From Pseudomonas fluorescens (GTDB lineage Bacteria; Pseudomonadota; Gammaproteobacteria; Pseudomonadales; Pseudomonadaceae): a stretch of 64,000 nucleotides of DNA. Numbering within the stretch: the first letter of the stretch is position 1; every line of letters begins with the position of its first letter. Positions 52,528 through 60,938 of the stretch are shown one piece after another. Under the pieces are notes generated by a model, which ran no database searches, was not told the DNA's origin, and saw nothing but the letters and a program-made list of their open reading frames with translations. The stretch lies in NCBI RefSeq assembly GCF_018614655.1, contig NZ_JAGGOG010000035.1, forward strand, positions 1 through 64,000. The letters are read 5' to 3'. Both the position numbers and the translations under genes were made by a program.

Positions 52528-54024
52528 ATGAATAAGCCAGCAGTCGTTCTTTTGGGTTTTGTCGTCGCGGTCGGCGTTGTCAGCGCCGGTGGCGCCTGGT
52601 ACACCGGTAAGCAATTGGAGCCGGTACTGCAAACTGCGATCCAGAATGCCAACAAGGAACTGCAGACGTCCATGGCCGGCGTCGACGGCACGGTGACCCT
52701 GGAACTGGTGTCCCTGGACCGTCAGACGTTCACCAGCACCGCCCACTACCGCCTCAGGGCCCAAGGTTCGGTGTTCGGCGAAGACCACAAAGATTCCGAG
52801 CTGCTATTCGTCGACCACATCGAGCACGGCCCGCTGCCGTTCTCCCGTCTGGTATCGCTGAAATGGTTGCCGGTCATGGCCACCAGTCACTACGAGCTTG
52901 AGAAAAACGCCACCACTGAAAAATGGTTCGCCGCCACCAAAGACGTGTCGCCGCTCAAGGGCGTGGCCAATATCGGCTATAGCCGTTCGGTAGACGGCAA
53001 TGTCGAATTGCTGCCTCTGGAAATCAAGGACGACAAGTCCTCGGTGAGCTTCTCCGGCGCGAACCTGGACTTCTCCAGCACCGCCGAGGCCCAGAAGGTC
53101 AAGGCCAACGGTTACATGGACGCCCTCAAGGTTTCGCTGATCGATGCCAATGGCGCGCCGTTCCAGGCTGAGCTGAGCGGGCTGACCGTGGCCAGTAACC
53201 TGGTCAAGAGCACCTTCGGTTTCTACACCGGCCAGAACACCATCGAGCTGACCAATACCAAGGCCACCTTCGGTCCGCAGCAAGCCGTGCTGACCCTCAA
53301 GGGCTTTGAGCAGAAAGACAGCAGCGAGACCAAGGACAACAACCTGTCCGGCCGCGTGGACTACAAGATCAACGAGATCGGTTACCAGGGTAAGCCCGTG
53401 GGTTCGGCGGCCATGGCCGTGAGCATGAAAAACGTCGATATCCCGGCCATGCTGGTGTTGACCAAGCTGTACCAGGACAAGATGCAGCCGGCGCAGGCCG
53501 CTTCCGCTGCCGGGCAACCGATCCCGGAACTGCAACTGACCGAAGCCGAGCAAACGCTGGCCCAGGCCAATGTCGACCAATTGCTGGCCGCCAAACCGCA
53601 AGTGGCCGTGGAAAACCTGTCCCTCAAGACCACCAATGGCGAAAGCCGCTTCAACCTGCTGGTGGACATGACCAAACCGGCGACCATGGAACTGCCATCG
53701 GTTGAACTGGGCAAGCAGATCATCTCGCTGCTGGATGCCAACCTGACCCTGTCCAAGCCAATGCTTGCCGATGTGGCTGGCCTGCAAGCACAGATTGGCG
53801 GCGTTACCGACCCGAAAGCCATTGAGCAGCAATCCCAGATGGCCGGTGAAATGGTCAGCAACATGGCCGTCGGCACCCAATTGGCAACCCTGGACGGCAC
53901 CGATATCGTGTCCAAGCTGCACTACGCCAACAATGAAGTGACCTTCAACGGCCAGAAAATGACCGTTGAGCAGTTCATTGGTGGTGTACTCGGTAAGTTG
54001 GGCGCGGTGAGCGGGGCTCAGTAA
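52528..54024 (+). CDS. YdgA-family (DUF945) protein
   Basis: A 498-residue protein with an N-terminal signal anchor (about 5-24) and a long periplasmic beta-rich body. Features of the YdgA/DUF945 family are the start AVVLLGFVVAVGVVSAGGAWYTGKQLE region and the C-terminal GTDIVSKLHYANNEVTFNGQ with FIGGVLGKLG. The family is common in gammaproteobacteria and its function is unknown; an AsmA-like lipid or envelope role is only speculation. The gene is monocistronic, with a REP element and a strong terminator downstream. Confidence 0.8.
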   Translation: MNKPAVVLLGFVVAVGVVSAGGAWYTGKQLEPVLQTAIQNANKELQTSMAGVDGTVTLELVSLDRQTFTSTAHYRLRAQGSVFGEDHKDSELLFVDHIEHGPLPFSRLVSLKWLPVMATSHYELEKNATTEKWFAATKDVSPLKGVANIGYSRSVDGNVELLPLEIKDDKSSVSFSGANLDFSSTAEAQKVKANGYMDALKVSLIDANGAPFQAELSGLTVASNLVKSTFGFYTGQNTIELTNTKATFGPQQAVLTLKGFEQKDSSETKDNNLSGRVDYKINEIGYQGKPVGSAAMAVSMKNVDIPAMLVLTKLYQDKMQPAQAASAAGQPIPELQLTEAEQTLAQANVDQLLAAKPQVAVENLSLKTTNGESRFNLLVDMTKPATMELPSVELGKQIISLLDANLTLSKPMLADVAGLQAQIGGVTDPKAIEQQSQMAGEMVSNMAVGTQLATLDGTDIVSKLHYANNEVTFNGQKMTVEQFIGGVLGKLGAVSGAQ

Positions 54025-54046
54025 AAACCTGGCCACCGCTGGGCAA

Positions 54047-54140
54047 AATGTGGGAGCGGGCTTGCTCGCGAAGGCGGTGGGTCAGTCGCCAGATGTGTTG
54101 ACTGACAGTCCGCCTTCGCGAGCAAGCCCGCTCCCACATT
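54047..54140. repeat. REP-type palindrome, family 2
   Basis: Perfect 31-bp arms (54047-54077 and 54110-54140; ends AATGTGGGAGCGGGCTTGCT and its complement) around a centre that itself holds GTCAGT…ACTGAC. The GTGGGAGCGGGCTTGCTCGC core is the well-known REP sequence of P. fluorescens-group genomes; two inverted REPs form a REPIN-like doublet. Confidence 0.92.
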
Positions 54141-54167
54141 GGTGTTTTGCCAGACCATAGATTTTGT

Positions 54168-54206
54168 AGGGCAATTCTGAATAAATGTTTGGAATTGCCC
54201 TTTTTT
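54168..54206 (+). terminator. Rho-independent terminator after ydgA-like gene
   Basis: GGGCAATTC (54169-54177) pairs with GAATTGCCC (54192-54200), followed directly by TTTTTT. It isolates the pga operon from upstream transcription. Confidence 0.88.
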
Positions 54207-54234
54207 GTACCCCTCTCAAGGATATTGCGCCGTA

Positions 54235-54310
54235 GGAAAGCTTGGCCGGGTCATCAGACGCCGGCGACCTGATGTGTGTTTTACAGGTAAACCTATTGCT
54301 ACAGCTTTCC
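54235..54310 (+). promoter_or_regulatory. Candidate structured leader of pgaA
   Basis: GGAAAGCT (54235-54242) can pair with AGCTTTCC (54303-54310) and enclose CATCAG/CTGATG (54252-54257 with 54269-54274) and AGGT/ACCT hairpins, a three-way junction shape. GGA-type motifs lie at AAGGAT (about 54218), AGGAAA (54234) and AGGGAAG (just before the ATG). In E. coli the pgaA leader is repressed by CsrA at GGA motifs; RsmA/RsmE control here is inferred. Confidence 0.45.
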
Positions 54311-54330
54311 GTGTTAGGGAAGTTGACGAA

Positions 54331-56808
54331 ATGTTGCAACACTCACATCCACCTACCGACAACCGATTGCGCCTGTTTATCCGCGCCGCCCTGTGCAGCC
54401 AACTGCTGCTGCCTGCGCTGGCCTTGGCCGATCCTGCCTACGACTCCCTGATCCACCAGGCCCGCACCGGTAACTATGCACCGGCGCTCAACCTGCTGCG
54501 TCAATTGCCCGCCGAGCGCCAGACGCCGGGGCAGATCAGCGACCACCTGCTGATCGCCAGTTGGGCCCATCAAGACGCCGAAGTGCTGAAGGTCTACGAG
54601 GCCCAAGGGCGCAACCGTACCCTGACCACCCAAGCACTCGCCACTGTTGCGCGTACCTACCGCAACCAGCAGCGCTGGGAGCCGGCGGTTGCGGTCTATC
54701 GCCAGGCCATGGTGCGCGAACCGAACAACGCTGACTTGCAACTGGGCCTGGCCCTGACCCTGGCCGATGCCGGCCAGACCGCCGAAGCCGTGCAACGCGC
54801 CCGAGCTCTGGTAACCGCCAAGCCGGACGACGCGGACCGGCGCATGGCGTTGGGTTACGCGCTGACCCGCGCGGGTTCAACCTTTGATGCGTTGTTTGAG
54901 TTCGACCAGGCCTTCATCCGCGCCGGCAAAAACCCCGAGGTCGCCCGCGAGTACATCGTCGCCCTGCAACGCGCTCGTATGCCTGAGCCGGCCCTGCGCC
55001 TGGCCGCCCAGCGTCCTGGCCTGCTGGATCCGGTCACCCAGCGCCGCCTGGAAGGCGACCTTGCTGCCGAGCGCGTGCGCCTGGCCGAGTTCGCCTCCCG
55101 CACGGAGCAAGAGCGTTACGTCATCGCCGACCGTGCCCTCAAGGACTACAACCAGTTGCTCGCCACCTGGGCCCCGGATGCCAATGCCCATGACGACGTA
55201 GTGCGCTGGCGCATCGACCGCCTGGGCGCCCTCAAGGCCCGCGCGCGCACCGCCGAATTGATCTACGACTATGAAACCCTCAAGAGCGAAGGCGTACAGT
55301 TGCCGACCTACGCCCTGCGCTGGGTCGCCGCCGCTTACCTCGACCAGCGTCAGCCGGAAAAAGCCGCACCGCTGTACCGTCAAGCGCTGGCCGCGCCGGA
55401 TGCCGATGGCAGCGATCGCGTTGAAGACAGCACCGCGCTGTTCTACGCCCTGCTGGAAAACGATCAGGTGAGCGAGGCTCGTGAGGTCGCCAATAAGTTG
55501 GCGAGCACTCAACCCGCACGGGTCGAACTCAAGGGTCTGCCGATCGGCAATCCTAACGATGCATGGATGGACGCCCAACAACTGGCGGCCCAGGCCGGCA
55601 CCTATGGCGCCGACCTGCCGGCCAGCGAAAAAAGCCTGGAGGCCCTGGTGCAACAGGCCCCCGGTAACGTTGGCCTGCGCCTGGCCCAGGCTGACATGTA
55701 CCGCGCCCGGGACTGGCCGCGTCGCGCCGAAAACAGCCTCAAGGAAACCGAAAGCCAGGCACCGCGTGACATCGGCCTGGAAGTCTCCCAAGGCCATACC
55801 GCCCTGGACTTGCAGGAGTGGCGCCAGCTCGATGCGCTCACCGATGACGTGGTCGCCCGTGCTCCAGAGAACCGTCAGGTGCAGCGCCTCAGTCGCCTGC
55901 GGGATGTGCATGACATGGCCGAGTTGCGGGTCGAAGCCTACACCGGCAAAAGCTACGGCGGCGGCAACAGCGGCGCCGGCGCGGTGTCCGGCAGTCGCGA
56001 CTTTGGCATCGAAACCCTGCTCTACAGCCCGCCGATCGACGAAGACTGGCGGGTATTCGGTGGCGTCGGCTACGCCACCGCCGACTTCCAGGAAGGCACC
56101 GGTCAACACCGTTGGCAGCGCTTGGGTGTGGAGCGGCGTACCCGCGACATGACCCTGGAGGCCGAAGTCTCCAACCACTCTTATGGCTTCGGTTCCAAAC
56201 AGGGCGCGCGCATCGCCCTGGCCCGGGACATCAACGATCACTGGCAGTACGGCGGCAGCCTCGATTACCTCTCGGCCAGCACGCCACTGCGCGCCTTGAA
56301 CGCCGACATCACCGCCAACGGCGGCAGTGGTTTTATCCGCTGGCGTGCGAATGAAAGCCGCGAATGGAAACTGGCCTTGAGCCCGTCCCATTTCAGCGAC
56401 GGCAACAACCGTGTCGAGGCCCTGCTCACCGGCCGTGAAGGCGTCTACAGCTCGCCGAAAGTGCAAGTCGACCTCGGCCTGGAGGTCGGTACCAGCCGCA
56501 ACAGTAAGGAAGACACACCGTACTTCAACCCGCGTTCGGACTTCAGCGTGTTGCCCACAGTGAACGTCAATCACGTGCTCTATCACCGCTACGAGACTCA
56601 GTGGAGTCAGCAGTTCCAGGTGGGTGCGGGTACTTACAGCCAGCGGGATTACTCCACCGGTGGCGTCGGCGTGATCGGCTACGGCCAGCGTTTTCGCTGG
56701 AGCGACGTGCTGGAAACCGGCGCCAACCTGAGCTGGATCAACCGACCTTATGACGGTGAGCGCGAAAGCGATCTGCGCCTGATCGTCGACCTCACTTACC
56801 GCTTCTAG
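54331..56808 (+). CDS. pgaA: Poly-N-acetylglucosamine export porin PgaA
   Basis: Outer-membrane exporter of 825 residues. After a signal peptide (ending ALALADP, about residue 34) a TPR-rich periplasmic domain (about 35-510; e.g. YDSLIHQARTGNYAPALNLL) is followed by a beta-barrel domain (about 530-825) ending in LRLIVDLTYRF with terminal phenylalanine. The TPR domain guides partly deacetylated polymer to the pore. The ATG at 54331 has AGGGAAG upstream; an earlier in-frame start at 54205 lies inside the terminator/leader. First gene of pgaABCD. Confidence 0.92.
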   Translation: MLQHSHPPTDNRLRLFIRAALCSQLLLPALALADPAYDSLIHQARTGNYAPALNLLRQLPAERQTPGQISDHLLIASWAHQDAEVLKVYEAQGRNRTLTTQALATVARTYRNQQRWEPAVAVYRQAMVREPNNADLQLGLALTLADAGQTAEAVQRARALVTAKPDDADRRMALGYALTRAGSTFDALFEFDQAFIRAGKNPEVAREYIVALQRARMPEPALRLAAQRPGLLDPVTQRRLEGDLAAERVRLAEFASRTEQERYVIADRALKDYNQLLATWAPDANAHDDVVRWRIDRLGALKARARTAELIYDYETLKSEGVQLPTYALRWVAAAYLDQRQPEKAAPLYRQALAAPDADGSDRVEDSTALFYALLENDQVSEAREVANKLASTQPARVELKGLPIGNPNDAWMDAQQLAAQAGTYGADLPASEKSLEALVQQAPGNVGLRLAQADMYRARDWPRRAENSLKETESQAPRDIGLEVSQGHTALDLQEWRQLDALTDDVVARAPENRQVQRLSRLRDVHDMAELRVEAYTGKSYGGGNSGAGAVSGSRDFGIETLLYSPPIDEDWRVFGGVGYATADFQEGTGQHRWQRLGVERRTRDMTLEAEVSNHSYGFGSKQGARIALARDINDHWQYGGSLDYLSASTPLRALNADITANGGSGFIRWRANESREWKLALSPSHFSDGNNRVEALLTGREGVYSSPKVQVDLGLEVGTSRNSKEDTPYFNPRSDFSVLPTVNVNHVLYHRYETQWSQQFQVGAGTYSQRDYSTGGVGVIGYGQRFRWSDVLETGANLSWINRPYDGERESDLRLIVDLTYRF

Positions 56809-56820
56809 AAGAGTCCGATC

Positions 56821-58818
56821 ATGCCTGTCCTTTCCCGATGCCTGCTGGCCCTGGGGTTAATGCTGAGCAGCGCTTGCGCCCAGCAACCCGCGCCTTTCAC
56901 TCCACCCGTCGAGCGGCTCAAACCCGTTAACGAAGCGCCGTGGCCGAAAAACCATTTCCTGGGCATTGCCTACCATGACGTCGAGGATCGTGACCCCGAC
57001 CAGGCGGTGGTGGCGGTGCGCACTGAGCGTTTGATCGAGCAGTTGTCCTGGCTGCGGGAGAACGGCTACCAGCCGGTCACTGTCGACCAGATTCTGGCGG
57101 CGCGCAGTGGCGGCCCCGAACTTCCGGCCAAAGCCATCATGCTCAGCTTCGATGACGGCTATGCCAGCTTCTATACCCGAGTCATGCCGATTTTGCGGGC
57201 CTACAACTGGCACGCGCTGCTGGCGCCAGTGGGCAGTTGGGTCGATACGCCGCTGAACCAGCCGGTGGATTTCGCCGGCACGCCACGCCCGCGTTCGGAG
57301 TTCCTCACCTGGCAGCAGGTGCGCGAAGTCTCTCAGTCCGGCCTGGTGGAAATCGCTGCGCACACCGATGCCAACCACAAGGGCGTGCTGGCCAACCCTC
57401 AGGGCAACCTGCAACCGGCCGCCACCACCCGCCGTTTTGATCCTGCCACGGGCCGCTACGAAACCGAAGCGCAGTTCCAGGCACGGATGCGTAACGATGT
57501 CGCCGCCATCTCCAACAAGATCCGCACCGTGACCGGCAAGGCGCCGCGTGTGTGGGTCTGGCCATATGGCGCCGCCGACGGCACCTCGCTGGCGGTAGTG
57601 GGCGAGCAGGGCTACCAGATGGCCCTGACCCTGGAAGACGGGCTCGACAGCCTCGGCAACCTGATGAGCAGTCCGCGATTCCTGGTGGCTTCCGACCCGG
57701 ACGGCGAGCACTTCGCCAACAGCATTGTGTCTGCCCAGACCCTGCCACCGCAGCGGGTGCTGCATGTGGACCTGGACAACGTCTACGACCCAGACCCGGC
57801 CCAACAGGTGCGCAACCTTGACCAACTGATCCAGCGCGTGGTGGACATGGGCGCCAGCACGGTGTTCCTGCAAGCTTTCGCCGACCCGAAGGGCGATGGC
57901 CTGGTGCACTCGCTGTACTTCCCTAACCGCCATTTGCCAATGCGCGCCGACCTGTTCAACCGTGTCAGCTGGCAGCTGCGCACCCGCGCTCATGCCAACG
58001 TGTTTGCCTGGATGCCGGTACTCAGTTTCGCCCTCGATGAAAAGCTGCCCCGCGTCACCCGTTGGGACCCGCAGACCGGCAAGGTCGCGGTCGATCCAGA
58101 CCAGTACCAGCGCCTGTCGCCGTTTGATCCGAAGGTGCGCCAGATCATTGGCGAAATCTACGAAGACCTGGCCCGCACCAATGCCATCGACGGTGTGCTG
58201 TTCCACGACGATGCGGTGTTCTCGGACTTCGAAGACGCCAGCCCCGAAGCGCTCAAGGCGTATGCCGCCAACGGCCTGCCGGACAACATCGCCGCCCTGC
58301 GTGCCGACCCGGCCGTGATGCAGCGTTGGACCCGCTTCAAGAGCCGCTACCTGATCGACTTCACCCACGAGCTGACCGCCAAGGTCCGCAAACTGCGGGG
58401 CCCACAGGTACAGACCGCACGCAATATCTTCGCTGAGCCGATGCTCAACCCGGGCAGCGAAGCCTGGTTCGCGCAGAACCTCGACGACTTCCTCACCAGC
58501 TACGACTGGACTGCGCCCATGGCCATGCCGCTGATGGAGGGCCAAAGCCTCAAGGACTCCAACGCCTGGCTGGAAAAACTCGTGGCCACCGTCAAGGCCC
58601 GCCCAGGCGCCTTGCAACGCACGGTCTTCGAGCTACAAGGCAAGGACTGGCGCACCCCGGCCGCGCCCGATATTTCCGGTGCGCAAATGGCCGAGTGGAT
58701 GGGCGTGCTCAAACGTCAGGGCGTCACCAGTTTTGGTTACTACCCCGACAACTTCCTGGAGAATTCGCCGGATCTGAAAACCGTGCGTCCGGCCCTTTCC
58801 AACCAATGGAATCCTTGA
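56821..58818 (+). CDS. pgaB: Poly-N-acetylglucosamine N-deacetylase PgaB
   Basis: Outer-membrane lipoprotein of 665 residues with lipobox LSSAC (cysteine near 19). The N-terminal polysaccharide deacetylase domain (about 45-300) has the metal/catalytic motifs LSFDDGYASFY and AAHTDANHKG; the C-terminal glycoside-hydrolase-like domain (about 320-650) begins VLHVDLDNVYDPDPAQQ. It removes some acetyl groups so that the polymer can be exported through PgaA. Gene order and 12-bp spacing after pgaA are standard. Confidence 0.94.
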   Translation: MPVLSRCLLALGLMLSSACAQQPAPFTPPVERLKPVNEAPWPKNHFLGIAYHDVEDRDPDQAVVAVRTERLIEQLSWLRENGYQPVTVDQILAARSGGPELPAKAIMLSFDDGYASFYTRVMPILRAYNWHALLAPVGSWVDTPLNQPVDFAGTPRPRSEFLTWQQVREVSQSGLVEIAAHTDANHKGVLANPQGNLQPAATTRRFDPATGRYETEAQFQARMRNDVAAISNKIRTVTGKAPRVWVWPYGAADGTSLAVVGEQGYQMALTLEDGLDSLGNLMSSPRFLVASDPDGEHFANSIVSAQTLPPQRVLHVDLDNVYDPDPAQQVRNLDQLIQRVVDMGASTVFLQAFADPKGDGLVHSLYFPNRHLPMRADLFNRVSWQLRTRAHANVFAWMPVLSFALDEKLPRVTRWDPQTGKVAVDPDQYQRLSPFDPKVRQIIGEIYEDLARTNAIDGVLFHDDAVFSDFEDASPEALKAYAANGLPDNIAALRADPAVMQRWTRFKSRYLIDFTHELTAKVRKLRGPQVQTARNIFAEPMLNPGSEAWFAQNLDDFLTSYDWTAPMAMPLMEGQSLKDSNAWLEKLVATVKARPGALQRTVFELQGKDWRTPAAPDISGAQMAEWMGVLKRQGVTSFGYYPDNFLENSPDLKTVRPALSNQWNP

Positions 58819-58821
58819 CTC

Positions 58822-60168
58822 ATGTTCGACAGAATTCTTGCTCTTCTCGTCTTGTCATTGGTGTTGGGTGTGCCCCTGGGCCTGATCTTTCTGGTCACCG
58901 GGCAGTTCCTGATGGACTTCGTGTTTTTCTATCCGCTGTTCATGTCCGGGTTGTGGATCGCCGGCGGCCTGTATTTCTGGTTGCACTGGGAGCGGCACTG
59001 GCCCTGGGGTGAGGACACTCCGGCGCCGACGCTGGCCGGCAATCCGCTGATCTCGATCCTGATCCCTTGCTATAACGAAGGGGACAACGCCGCCGAGACC
59101 ATCGGTGCGGCGCTGGCCCAGAACTACCGCAATATCGAAGTGATCGCCATCAACGATGGCTCCAGCGACAACACGGCTGCCGTGCTCGATGCCCTGGCCT
59201 TGAATGAGCCGCGCCTGCGGGTGCTGCACCTGGCGCAAAACCAGGGCAAGGCCGTGGCCTTGCGTATGGGGGCGGTGGCGGCCCACAGCGAATACCTGGT
59301 GTGCATCGACGGTGATGCCTTGCTCGACCGCAATGCTGCGGCCTATCTGGTGGCGCCGATGCTCGACAACCCTCGTTTGGGTGCGGTCACCGGTAACCCA
59401 CGGATTCGCACACGCTCGACCTTGATCGGTCGGGTGCAAGTGGGTGAGTTCTCCTCGATCATCGGTTTGATCAAGCGTACCCAGCGGGTGTTCGGTCGAA
59501 TCTTCACGGTCTCCGGCGTAGTGGTTGCCTTCCGTCGTGCGGCCCTGGACCGGGTCGACTACTGGAGCACCGACATGATCACCGAAGACATCGACGTCAG
59601 CTGGAAGCTGCAACTCGATCACTGGAGCATCTTCTACGAGCCTCGCGCGCTGTGCTGGATCCTCATGCCGGAAACCCTCGGTGGCATTTGGAAGCAGCGT
59701 CTGCGCTGGGCTCAGGGCGGCGCTGAAGTGCTGTTCAAAAACATTCGCGGCATCTGGCAATGGCGTCATCGCTACCTGTGGCCACTGCTGTTCGAATACT
59801 GCCTGTCCACTGGTTGGGCCTTCACCTTCTTGCTGTCGGTGATCTTCTGGGCCGTAGGCAAGTTTGTCACGTTGCCCGCCGCGATCGCCGTTGAGACGTT
59901 GATGCCACCGGCTTTCACCGGACTGCTGCTGGCGGTGGTGTGCCTGGTGCAGTTTGCGGTGAGCATCATGATTGACCGGCGTTATGAGCGGGACCTGTGG
60001 AAAAACCTGTTCTGGACCATCTGGTACCCGATGGTGTTCTGGCTGGTCAGCCTGTTCACCACCTTGGTCAGCTTTCCCAAAGTGCTGTTCCGCCAACACC
60101 AGAAACGCGCGCGCTGGGTCAGCCCGGACCGCGGAATCAAAACCCCCGGCAAGGAAATGAACCCATGA
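58822..60168 (+). CDS. pgaC: Poly-N-acetylglucosamine synthase PgaC
   Basis: Inner-membrane family-2 glycosyltransferase of 448 residues. Two N-terminal membrane segments, then the GT-A domain with ILIPCYNEGDNA, INDGSSDNT, CIDGDAL (DxD) and the QRLRW motif, then further membrane segments. It polymerises UDP-GlcNAc into beta-1,6-linked chains, together with PgaD and activated by c-di-GMP in E. coli. It begins 4 bp after pgaB and overlaps pgaD in an ATGA. Confidence 0.95.
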   Translation: MFDRILALLVLSLVLGVPLGLIFLVTGQFLMDFVFFYPLFMSGLWIAGGLYFWLHWERHWPWGEDTPAPTLAGNPLISILIPCYNEGDNAAETIGAALAQNYRNIEVIAINDGSSDNTAAVLDALALNEPRLRVLHLAQNQGKAVALRMGAVAAHSEYLVCIDGDALLDRNAAAYLVAPMLDNPRLGAVTGNPRIRTRSTLIGRVQVGEFSSIIGLIKRTQRVFGRIFTVSGVVVAFRRAALDRVDYWSTDMITEDIDVSWKLQLDHWSIFYEPRALCWILMPETLGGIWKQRLRWAQGGAEVLFKNIRGIWQWRHRYLWPLLFEYCLSTGWAFTFLLSVIFWAVGKFVTLPAAIAVETLMPPAFTGLLLAVVCLVQFAVSIMIDRRYERDLWKNLFWTIWYPMVFWLVSLFTTLVSFPKVLFRQHQKRARWVSPDRGIKTPGKEMNP

Positions 60169-60638
60169 ATCTGATCCGAACCCCACAGCGGCCTGTGATG
60201 CAGGCCATCGACATTTTACTGACCCTGATGGCTTGGGCCGGGTTGGTTATCTTGTTGATACGCGGCTTGGTGCCGATGCTCGACAGCCGTGGCGGCCCGC
60301 GCATTGACGCACCGATTTTTGCAGCGCTGGATACCTTGCAGATTTACCTGTGGATCGCAGCATTCAACGCAGTGCTGTTGATCAGTTGGGCGCGTTACCA
60401 GCAACACCGCGGCAAGCGTTTTGCTCAGCGGCGCTCGGCCGCCAAGGCGTTGAGTGACAAGGGCTTGAGTGAGAGCTTCAGCTTGGCCGAGGGCGATCTT
60501 GAGCAACTGCGCCGGCCAGGAGTCTTGGTGATTCATAACGATCACGAAGGTGGTGTAGAGGCAGTGAGGGCTCATGTGTCCCGGGACATTGAGCGCCAGG
60601 GATTGAAGTTGGTGACGCGCAAAGATCAAATCATGTAG
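60165..60638 (+). CDS. pgaD: Poly-N-acetylglucosamine synthase subunit PgaD
   Basis: A 157-residue protein with two membrane segments (about 18-38 and 62-82) and a soluble cytoplasmic tail. It is the required partner of PgaC and part of its c-di-GMP sensing unit. The ATG at 60165 overlaps the pgaC stop. PgaD sequences diverge widely, so the name rests mainly on position and topology. Confidence 0.87.
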   Translation: MNLIRTPQRPVMQAIDILLTLMAWAGLVILLIRGLVPMLDSRGGPRIDAPIFAALDTLQIYLWIAAFNAVLLISWARYQQHRGKRFAQRRSAAKALSDKGLSESFSLAEGDLEQLRRPGVLVIHNDHEGGVEAVRAHVSRDIERQGLKLVTRKDQIM

Positions 60639-60645
60639 CCATTGC

Positions 60646-60692
60646 TGGCTGTCGCCGCTGCAGAGGCACGAGGCTGCGCCAGCGGCTACAGG
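60646..60692. repeat. Truncated palindromic repeat, family 1
   Basis: GCTGTCGCCGCTGCAGAGGC… to …GCCAGCGGCTACAGGG: both ends of the family 1 repeat with the middle deleted, leaving a short hairpin right after pgaD. Confidence 0.6.
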
Positions 60693-60700
60693 GATATTCA

Positions 60701-60712
60701 AATGGATCCAAT
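60701..60712. promoter_or_regulatory. Near-perfect copy of the GntR/VanO-like operator
   Basis: AATGGATCCAAT differs at one position from the perfect palindrome ATTGGATCCAAT at 9705-9716. It lies about 230 bp upstream of the tpsB start. Co-regulation by the GntR protein of this window is possible but unproven. Confidence 0.35.
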
Positions 60713-60837
60713 GGGTGATGGCTAACTAATGGCGATCATCCATCCCTTAGTCGAATTTGTATAAAAGCTGTTACCGCTTGTCGGAATAAAAATGCCAATT
60801 GCAATAGAGTTGGCGTTGAATAATTTTATTAATCAAT

Positions 60838-60864
60838 AAGTTACAAACAAACTAAATGTAACTT
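60838..60864. promoter_or_regulatory. Inverted repeat in tpsB promoter region
   Basis: AAGTTACA (60838-60845) and TGTAACTT (60857-60864) form a perfect 8-bp inverted repeat with 11-bp spacer in an AT-rich region 75-100 bp before the tpsB ATG. A second, weaker one, GCCAA-N11-TTGGC, lies at about 60794-60814. Either may be an operator. Confidence 0.4.
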
Positions 60865-60938
60865 TTCATTAAGCCAGAATCTTGGCTCACCCGAAGTTCG
60901 ATGTTAGTTTGCCACCCCCGCTTTTCGACGGATCGAAT

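Noticed and set aside
54235..54310. c-di-GMP riboswitch upstream of pgaA
   Set aside because: The leader is structured, but I do not find the conserved GEMM elements (tetraloop receptor and core purine motifs). Rsm-type control is the simpler idea.
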